Assembly (NCBI GenBank): GCA_940671915.1
Contig: CALNVZ010003426.1
Span: forward strand, 3,261,427 to 3,325,426
Direction: 5' to 3'
DNA from: Paracentrotus lividus
Taxonomy: Eukaryota; Echinodermata; Echinoidea; Camarodonta; Echinidae
Length of the DNA stretch: 64,000 bases
Shown here: positions 55,347 to 64,000 of the stretch, in pieces
Numbering within the stretch: the stretch's first letter is position 1
Layout of the letters: each line of letters starts with the position of its first letter
Position numbers and translations under genes: made by a program
The notes under the pieces: generated by a model
What the model was told of the DNA's origin: nothing
The model's database searches: none
What the model saw: only the letters and a program-made list of their open reading frames with translations

Positions 55347-58300
55347 CTGCAACGACAAAGAGAAGGAAAATATCAGTTGCATGTCAAGGATCCCATGGAA
55401 CATTCACTTGTTAACAATAGCATGGTTTAAACAAAGCATAAAAACACTACAGCCGAATGCCTAACATTAATATGAATTTCTTAGATGGTTGAAGATTATC
55501 TTTATTGCTTGTAGAAGTAAACAGACACTGTAGGCCTCAATTCCCAAAGACGTACAACTTCAGACATGTATCTATTATTGTCCACTGTTTTCCATACAGC
55601 GCAGTGTCAAACAGCAGACAATCTTGGGCCACAGAATTTTTAAAGTTGAAACCATGGGCATACATGTACATGGTTCACTGTGTATTAACGTGGCAGTTTA
55701 TGGAAAACAGTGAACAATGTAATAAGCCTGTAGGGAATTGTACCGCCTTCATGAACTTGAACAATGTAGAAAAATATTTAAAATAACATTGATGGAGCAC
55801 TGTTAATCTCACATTAAACTCGGAGACATCAAAAGTAGCTTTTGAAGAAATAATCATTGAAGTGATTACTATGCGATGGAACATAACCAAAAGAAGAATA
55901 TATTGTCAAAACACACTGTCAGGGAGCGTTTCACCAAGTCCTTCGTAAAGTTGCAAAATTTTGACTTCGCAAAGAACTGGAACATGTTCTTGGGTGCTAA
56001 ACTAATAATATTCGCAATCATTCAGCACAATTGTAAAGTTATTCACAGTTTATGAGCAACTAGGTGAAACAGCACCCAGACCAACTCTCTGTCATGCATG
56101 GCCTATACGTATTCAGACAAAAGGCCTCGTTTCCAACAGATCCGGAAACACAATCCAATCTTATTCCCTCTCTCACGATTAAGTACCAAAGTCAAACTGA
56201 TCAATCAGGCATTACACTCTGGTATAAATGTATTATCATTTCCCGCCTACTCTTCACTTTTGACTCTATTGACAGAAATAAAAATACCTTTGTCATTTTT
56301 ATCAACCTGCACGCTCTTTTGAAGAGAGATAATGTAATATTTTATCCAGGGGTTGCCAGTTAATAAAGCAAATTCTGAGAATTGTTGACAAAAGTGCTTT
56401 GAGTGGGTTGGCAGATGGAATGCTAGAGATATCGCATGATCATTGTACGGTTATCAAATAAGGTGAACTTATTCCCAAGTTCATGTACAGATATTACAGC
56501 AAAATCTAGTAAACTTCAAACTAAAGGTATAAAAAGATTTAAATTAAATATATATACCGGTATATGTACTGGAGCCTACCATGAAACCTGTATGATAAAG
56601 CACAAGATGTGTAGGCTCTACACTTTGCTGGAGCCCACCATGAAACCTGTATGATAAAGCACAAGATGTGTAGTCTCTACACTTTAGAGACTAGTATTTC
56701 TGGGGCTATTTTGATACAAACATTCTGTTGTTAAAGGAAACAGTAAGGTAGTATTAACGGGTAGTTTGTCACTACCACTTTGATATAGCCATTAAAATGT
56801 GGCTAAAATTTAAGACATAGAATTGTACATATGTAATGTTATATAAAAATGAAGAACTTTACAGTCAAAATTATGTATCTGTCACCTTGATTGCTTTCCA
56901 AACTGACTTCATCTTCTATTTTTACCTCATTACGGTAATACTAGAAAACTTTTTTATTTTTTCTATGAGATCATCTTCTTTAACTTTTTCCAATTACTAG
57001 TACTTAAAGTACAATGAACATACTGGTACATGTACTTAATTATTTAAAATATCATACTCCTTGACATATACAATTCAGTTATATGTTTTCTTTTATAACC
57101 TTAAAGTAAATATATAGGGATTCCATTTGAGAATCAATTTCTTGATTAAATCCAGATAAAATGACCCTTAAATCCAGAGGAATCAATACAAGCTGGATGT
57201 ATATGCTATCTAATTAACACTCCCAGGTATTTTTAAATCCAGTCACCACTGCCTGAAAATGTCTCTCAAAAGTATTGTTCAATCAAGTTTCTGATTGTTT
57301 GTACCTGTAATTTGTTGGTTTCAACTCTTTCTGTTATATGAGTCCAAAGAGACATCATATGAAGCAAAGGAAAGCAAACCTTCCTTTTTCTCTCTGAAAA
57401 AGTTGTAAATTAAAAGCAGATCATTACTATGTACATTCCAGCTAAAATTTGATTCTGAGATATCTTTATCATGCCATATATTAGAACTAGGGGCCTACCA
57501 AGTAAAAATCTGAACTTCAGTTGAATCTTTTTCAGATACTTAAATTTGGAAAAAAAATCTCTTGGAAGAAAAAAAAATCCAACTACTTGTAATTTCATGA
57601 GAATGTTCATGGGAATTGTTTCCCCCTTCTTTGAACATGGTTACAAGGACTTTCATTTAATAAGCATCCTGGAATTTTGAACCAAGCTATAAACTACTTT
57701 AAAATAAGGGAATTTCCTACATGTGTAGCACTTGTTTACATTGTAGTAGTTTCTAGTTTTCATTTCCATTCAATATCAATATATCAACAAGTGCTAGGGA
57801 AATACCAGATAGAATTATTTGTGGTTGATCTTGAAACAAGGATATGAAAGAGGATGATGGCACACATAGACATTTTTTTCAATGAGTTCTGAAAAGGTGT
57901 TGATCCGTAGAGCCAAGCAGAACCCCCCCCCCCCATATTTTTTTTTTTTTTTAATGGTATAGCATTGAGGCACTATTTTAATTTCAATTTTAAATGTACC
58001 TTTTTTTCACAAAATTTTTTGTACTTGTTCTACATATTGTTTGTAATGTACACCATCTATTTACTGTATTTTTATAAATCTAAACATGGATTAGTTTTGG
58101 TTCTTGGACCTTATTTATGTGTCATTTTATACCAAATTAAATGAATAAATTATTGCAGTGCAATTGTGAATGATTTTTACGAAACCGGACATGAACTTTA
58201 ATTTAAGATACTGTTCAATCCATTCCTAACAAGACTACACGTGGGAGCTTACTTGAGCTTTCAAAAGGTTAATTAATAGTAAAGTTCAAGATTTGTACAA

Positions 58301-58698
58301 TTGCTTTTAAAGTGTTCTGGGAAAATCCTCCCTATTCAATGTTAAATGAGGTCCTGTGACCGGCAAAAGTCAAAATTAGTTTTAAACAAACACATACATT
58401 ATATCGTACAATGTAAAAGAATTGTCAAGATTAGATCTACATTTAACAGGAAAGAACTTGAACTCTTTAATAGTGGTAGCAAAGTGCACATGTATAAAGA
58501 GCACTGAAAGTTAGACTTTGATGTATGTACATGAGTTTTGATTTGTTTTTATGGTTGATACCAGCTTTATTCTCATGAATTACCACAGTGTTTCACTCAA
58601 ACATGTCTTTGTTTGAAACCGTTCTTTTTTTTTTTTTTTTACTCTCCTGCAATGGATGAACTCAACTTCTAATTAGACACATCCAAATATAGACATTA
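55347..58698 (-). other. Upstream of ETS exon 1, probably intron
   Basis: No coding exon recognised. It holds the 59-bp duplication, a C-run followed by a T-run near 57927-57952, and a possible retroelement 3' end at about 57955-58160. Confidence 0.5.
56571..56688. repeat. Two-copy tandem duplication, 59-bp unit
   Basis: Copies start GGAGCCTACCATGAAACCTG (56571) and GGAGCCCACCATGAAACCTG (56630). Confidence 0.9.
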
Positions 58699-59137
58699 GG
58701 CGGTGCTGTACTAGCTCGAGCTATTTCAAATAGCGCACTATTTGTGATTCGAAAAATTAGCTCGATCAGAGCAGATCCGACTTTGTGGTCAAATAGCAAG
58801 CTAATTTGGAGGAAATACAAACCCAAGTCATTTTAGGTTTTTTTTTAAAAACTTGAGCTGGTTTGCGGTTTTGGCATGAGACAGTGCGCCATTTTGCGCG
58901 GTGCTGCACTAGCTCGAGCTAAGTTCGAAAACGTGCACCTGTGCATGTATACACTAGCGGTAGTTACCAGTTGCGCAATACACATCGGGCTTGTTTGTTC
59001 AAGGTCACGTCAGGTCATTAATGCGAAATTTTAAAACAGCTCGAGCTAGTGCAGGACTGGTTTCTTTTTTCGGGTTTTTTTCCCGATCCACCAACTAGCG
59101 TGCTATTTTTTTTAGCTCGACCTAGTGCAGCAGCGCC
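58699..59137. mobile_element. 439-bp TA-flanked MITE with nested AGCTCGAGCT palindromes
   Basis: The ends GGCGGTGCTGTACTAGCTCG and the complement of CGACCTAGTGCAGCAGCGCC are flanked by TA (58697-58698, 59138-59139). The same GCACTAGCTCGAGCTA word recurs internally at about 58905 and, inverted, at about 59040. Confidence 0.8.
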
Positions 59138-59139
59138 TA

Positions 59140-61811
59140 GTAAAAGGTTTATACATGTATATGGACAAGCATAGACCAAGGTGCAGAACAGTTCCCTCCC
59201 CCCTCCACACACAAAAAAAAGGAGAGAGATAGGCCTACATTGTACATGTTGTGCACCTCCAGTAACAGAGAATCAAAGTAAAAAGATCAGTATTTTCTTC
59301 AGAAATTGGAAATTCTACTTACATGCAGACCTACATGTATGTCATGTATGCTGTATGAATATATATTTTCATGATTTTGCACAAGTTGAAACAAATTTGA
59401 GTGGATACTTTCATCATTTTTAAGACTTTTATTCATTATAACATAAGTAATACTACATGAAATACTCATGAAATATTAATGGAGAAACCACTTACATCAT
59501 GTACATGAACATAATACACAAAGTGCATCATCACATAGATGTAATTACTGTGTTGCAGTCACATACACGTATGTCAAGTAGGCATTTTGCATGCATGGTA
59601 TAAATGTACACGTCTACAATGAAGTCAAGTGTCTAATCCGAAGTTTGTGTAGAATCTTCTGTGACAACCCTGGTACAACACTTCCCTTTAGTTATCTAGT
59701 CTACTCATTCAGTCCCTATTAATTTACAATTTTCGTAATCAAATAGATGGCATTATTCCACAAAATTTCCCAATTAATTTACCCCTAGAGGTACACGTAT
59801 ATCAATAAGAATACTTAACTATAATAACTCTTCATGTAGGAAATCGTCAATTCCCAATAAAGAATACAAAATCAACAACTGATATCAAAAATTATTTCAT
59901 GACCAGAACAAGGTTCTCCAAGTACCTTTTTCAAACTCTGAGTGCTATAAAAAGTCTTAGACGACAACAATATTCTTGGAATGGGGTACTTAAATATCCG
60001 GCGTCCTACCAATATTAGATAAGGATATCTCTTGCATCAGCATTTATACTCGGATATTTCAAAGAAATGGACAAATATAGAAAATTTGTAATCAATATTG
60101 GACCGAAGCCAAGTCATTATATTGGGTGCCACTTCCGAGTTTTATTCATAGCAGTACAAGTAGAGTATGATTTCAACTATTTCTTTAAATATATGTATAC
60201 CAAAGGTAGAAATCACATCATAAAGTAATTAGCAATTGATTTTTCTTATCTAATTAAAAAAAACACTTAAATTAAATATATTTCAAAAGTAAACATGATG
60301 ATAGATTTATTGCAACAAAAGGAAACTTAAGAGCTCTACGGTACATTACTTTAGTTTGAAAATACAGACAAGTGTGCTTTATAGACCTGTCTAAGATGAC
60401 CAAATTTGTTTGTTTTTCCTTATATTGATTTTAATCAGTCTTCCACGAATGCTTATATTGCAATAATTATCAGTAAGTGTTTTCTTGTAACCCCTATTCA
60501 TAAATACACCAAACAATAAAGACATTGATCATTGATAGTACACATAACACAGTATAATGGGGAAGGGGGGGGGGGGGGTGTCCAGCCAATAACAAAAATG
60601 AAGCATTGTTTTTTGTCTAAGGATTTAAAAGCCCAAAATGCATAGGACAACATGGTACATGTTGTTAAAATAGTGCTTATCATCATCAATATTTGTTCTT
60701 TAATTTTATCTAACATTTTGTGCAAATAACTACATTGACATTTTCTTGATAGAAAAAAAAATTCAAATGGCTGGTTAAAATCATCTGTGCGGATACACGA
60801 CCGGTCCGGACACATAGTGTAGCAACTGGACCAAAAGGTGAAAAATATTACAAATGAGGCCAAGGTCTTGTACTGTTTTTCTATCTGTGAAAGCATCTTT
60901 TGTCCAAGTTCAGGTGAGTTCAGGGTTGAAAGAATAATACAATCTATCCTCTTCCGCTCTCTGAACTATATGGTCATTCTACATATTGTTCAAAGCCAAT
61001 TTGTAAAAACAAACCCTTTGCATGCAACATCAATTCCTACAACTCTACACTGGATGTGTACAATTTTTTTGATCAACTCTGAAAAAAAAAATCTTCTTGT
61101 CTTCAATTTAGAGGGGTACGAGTACTGATAAATTAGGCCATCTAAACATGACACAAAACCATACATGTACATATGCTGACCTACATACACTGTGTATACA
61201 CACATGTACATGTTTATTGATTCTAAGGAGCTTCAAACACCCTCTTGCTCCAAAAGAGAAAATATTTAATTTGTACAATTGTGATTAATGTTGACATGGT
61301 AGGCAAAGCACGATATGGATGGATTAATCATCTGGGTAAATTCATAACATGAATCCCACCAAAGTGGAAAATGGGTTATTTCTTGATAAGATTTATTATC
61401 CTACAATTCTACTTAGAAGAGGTGGGGTTTTTGTTAATCATAAATCATAAACTTGTAAAGCAATGATTGTACCTCTTTTCATCACTACACTACAATGGTA
61501 GACAATTTGTAGCATATTATCAATCTCAACTTAACTTGTAAAAGATGACATTTTCCAAAGAAAAGAACACACCATCAAAAGCCCACTTATGTTTGTGTTT
61601 ATACACGTAGTACTATACATGTAAGTTTGTACAAACCTTGTGAAAATGTCAAAGTTTCATCAATCAAGATTATTTCCTTTCGATCCACCCCCTCAACCAA
61701 ACTTCCTAGAAGTATGGGAAGATAAAGAGCAAGTTCTCTGAACCTATTACCGGTAGACGGACCTTACAAATCATAAGTGGTAAAACTACTCAGAGGTGGG
61801 GGGGGGGGGGG
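59140..61811. other. Non-coding, nothing recognised
   Basis: AT-rich sequence upstream of the ETS gene. Poly-G run near 60558-60578. No supported exon. Confidence 0.5.
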
Positions 61812-62269
61812 CCTGGGCCTGTATTCCATAAACTATACTTAAGCAATTTTGCTTAAGTCTAAGTATCTTTTCTAAGATTTTGTCCAGGAAAAAAATGTCT
61901 TACCTTTTATTCCAAACACGTAAAGCACTTTGTCTGAGCTCAGAAAGTATTAAGCAAAAGTCTTAATTCTGTTAATATTGTCATGTTTAATTTGTGGCCT
62001 CAAATGAGCTTGCCATATAATCAACATCCAAGTTAAGCCACTAGGTAGTTAGGCTTAAAGTTAGGATAAAATTTGCTCTTCTAATGTGCGTATTTGTATA
62101 GGAGCAACTCAATTTAAGACGTTTTACTTAGCCCAAATAATAAAATTTATGCTCACCTGTCAAAAATAGGCTAAGCAAAAATACTCTTAATTAAAACCAA
62201 AATTTATTTTAGCAAAAAAAATCTTAAGTTTCATGCTTAAGTCCAACATTTATGGAATACGGGCCCAGG
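61812..62269. mobile_element. 458-bp foldback MITE with GGGCCYGTATTCC ends
   Basis: CCTGGGCCTGTATTCCATAA at the left and its complement (one change) at the right. Subterminal CTTAAGC motifs repeat in both orientations. The terminal sequence resembles the Harbinger-like element at 36945-37243. A target duplication could not be defined because the flanks are G-rich. Confidence 0.7.
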
Positions 62270-62389
62270 AGTACAAAATTAGAAAACTATAATGACTGCA
62301 AGTGTATCTGCCAAAAATGATACATGTACATGTACAGTGTATTCTACGGTAGTCAAAAGTTATTGAGTAGAAATTCCAAGCAATATCTC

Positions 62390-62750
62390 CTTGCGCATTT
62401 ATTGTGTTGTTATATATATTAGTATATTTTTATTACAAGAGATAGATATATAGATAGAGTAGTGTTTAATCATCAAGAGATATCATATATATATAGTCAC
62501 ACTAAACAGATATATAGGTCTATAAGCTATTAATATATAAAGCTTGATTTGAACAGCTCATAGAATAGATATATACACAGAAGACTGTAAATAGATCGCT
62601 TTATTTGAAGAAGTCCAAAATAGATATATTCGCGATCAAGGCACTTTGGTGAGAAGCAACCCTTTGAATGATAGTCTTTGTCATAATTTGTTAAGATATA
62701 ATATATATATAGATACAATATAGAGATATATAGAGATATATAGACTTGAG
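62390..62750. repeat. AT-rich TATATAGATA repeat stretch
   Basis: Interrupted TATATAGATATATA words over about 350 bp. Confidence 0.85.
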
Positions 62751-63302
62751 ATTACTGCCTAAACCAGATGAATGATTCCATGACGTTTGCTATGGTGAAA
62801 ATGCTTCACTGTAAAATTCTTATAATAAATACTTTAATACCTCAACCTGTCCGCTAACCCTAAACTCAACATAACACGCTATTCTAATACAAATGTTGTG
62901 TCCCCCTACGGAATGTGTATCAATTGCATTCTTTCAGAACTATAATAGATGGGAAATAAATTGAAAAAATATTCAAATTATTACTTTTCAAGGCTCAGGT
63001 TGAGTGGGGTAAACTATTGCCATTTGACACTATGAAATAATTTGCAATAAATACTTTTGCAAACCAGTGCAGTCTCTTAACTTGACAAAAATCGAAAATA
63101 TAATGACCCTCAAATAAGCAATGAAACTTAAAACGTATTGACAGAAAGACATGCGACTGTAGACTTTCTTGTTACAATCTTTCAATGATCTACAATGTAT
63201 TTCTCGTCATGTACATGTATATGTTGAAAATGCTTTTGATGACAGGGGTTCTCAGCGCCCCCCCTCGTCTCTCTCTCTATTTCTAAGGTAACGACAGCTC
63301 AC

Positions 63303-63476
63303 CTCCCTTCTCTAAGAAATCCTTTTACTCCTGCTTTTCCAATCTCATTCTATTTTCACGAGTTGAAATGTACGACGGTGATTTCTCTCCCTCTTCCCAC
63401 ATAATATATTTGTCTTCCATGTCTCCCCTCCTCCCCATACCCGTCTCTTGATCTCTACAACAAGCCCCCCCCTTCC

Positions 63477-63508
<32 letters not shown>

Positions 63509-63660
63509 CTCTAAACAAAGAGCGGTGATGAAAATAACCCATGGCCTTTGGCTGTTGCCGTGGAAGGGAGTGAAAAGCGCCAAATGTGCACTTCCTCTCC
63601 GGGGCGGCACTGACGGGAAGCTAGCGCAATTTCCCACTTCCTTTTTCCTACACAACAAAA
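63303..63660 (-). promoter_or_regulatory. Candidate promoter and non-coding first exon of the ETS gene
   Basis: It is the most GC-rich patch upstream of the gene. On the plus strand, CACTTCCT occurs at 63589-63596 and 63635-63642; both are AGGAAGTG ETS sites on the gene strand. GCGCCAAA at 63577-63584 is an E2F-type site. A donor-like GGAG|GTGAGC lies at 63303/63302. Together these suggest a first exon here spliced about 8 kb to the acceptor at 55346. No transcript evidence is available. Confidence 0.35.
63470..63515. repeat. CT microsatellite
   Basis: A TCTCTC run inside the candidate promoter or first exon. Confidence 0.9.
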
Positions 63661-64000
63661 TGAAAACGTTACAAACAGACGTCCTGCAAAATCAACGCCC
63701 TAATGTATGTACAGTATGATTCCACTGCGTTCAATGTGAACTGCCTTTTAGAATTGGAAATTTGAATCTCATCATTACAAATACATTTGCAGACATCCTA
63801 AAATGTAACCTATTATCACAATGGTTACATGTAGAAGAGGAATGAAAGATGTCAATTAATCAACAATCAAATAATTGTAAAACCAAAAACTTCATTCCAA
63901 GAAATACATTAGGCAATACAGTAGGCCTATATATATATATATATATTTTTTTTTTTGGGGGGGGGGGGAATTTGATAAAGTTTAATGACCTAAAAATGGT

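Noticed and set aside
1..64000. CRISPR array, prokaryotic operon or phage system
   Set aside because: Spliced genes, SINEs and microsatellites show a eukaryotic nuclear genome; no spaced-repeat array of the CRISPR kind is present.

Overview
The window looks like nuclear DNA of a marine invertebrate deuterostome, most likely an echinoderm such as a sea urchin. The basis is AT-rich intergenic DNA full of ACATGTAC-type words, short exons with GT-AG introns, an ELOVL4-like elongase, a TEL/Yan-type ETS gene, and a dense mix of foldback elements, tRNA-derived SINEs and microsatellites. The organism is an inference; no species-diagnostic sequence is present. The assembly has one 96-base gap (22364-22459).

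Three protein-coding genes were rebuilt exon by exon from splice sites, reading phase and family motifs. (1) 6982-12526, minus strand: an 8-exon fatty acid elongase (ELOVL family, 300 aa). (2) 25569-33223, plus strand: a 6-exon ELOVL4-like elongase, also 300 aa. The two are divergent paralogues about 13 kb apart. Most of their exon boundaries coincide, and gene 1 has two introns that gene 2 lacks. (3) 43537-55168, minus strand: an 8-exon ETS repressor of the TEL/ETV6/Yan class (738 aa) with an N-terminal pointed (SAM) domain, a CtBP-type PMDLS motif, an ETS DNA-binding domain and a long serine-rich tail. A possible far-upstream promoter and first exon lie near 63.3-63.65 kb.

Between and inside the genes the window is dominated by non-autonomous mobile elements. 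Many have boundaries readable to the base: six foldback elements flanked by TTAA, several TA-flanked MITEs, a hAT-like element with a 7-bp target duplication, two insertions of one family with 9-bp target duplications (one interrupted by a 1.5-kb foldback element), a Harbinger-like MITE with a 3-bp duplication, a 1.4-kb long-armed foldback element, and SINE pieces. A 15-bp minisatellite recurs at three places. None of these encodes a recognisable transposase.

Region by region: 0-6.3 kb intergenic with repeats; 6.3-12.55 kb elovl gene 1; 12.55-25.5 kb intergenic and mobile elements; 25.5-33.2 kb elovl gene 2; 33.2-43.5 kb intergenic, including both 3' UTRs; 43.5-55.35 kb the ETS gene; 55.35-64 kb its probable first intron and promoter. 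I see no sign of a new multi-gene system. The most distinctive observations are the repeat-built C-terminus of elovl gene 1, the nested transposons with recoverable empty sites, and the tRNA-like inverted pair inside a MITE.
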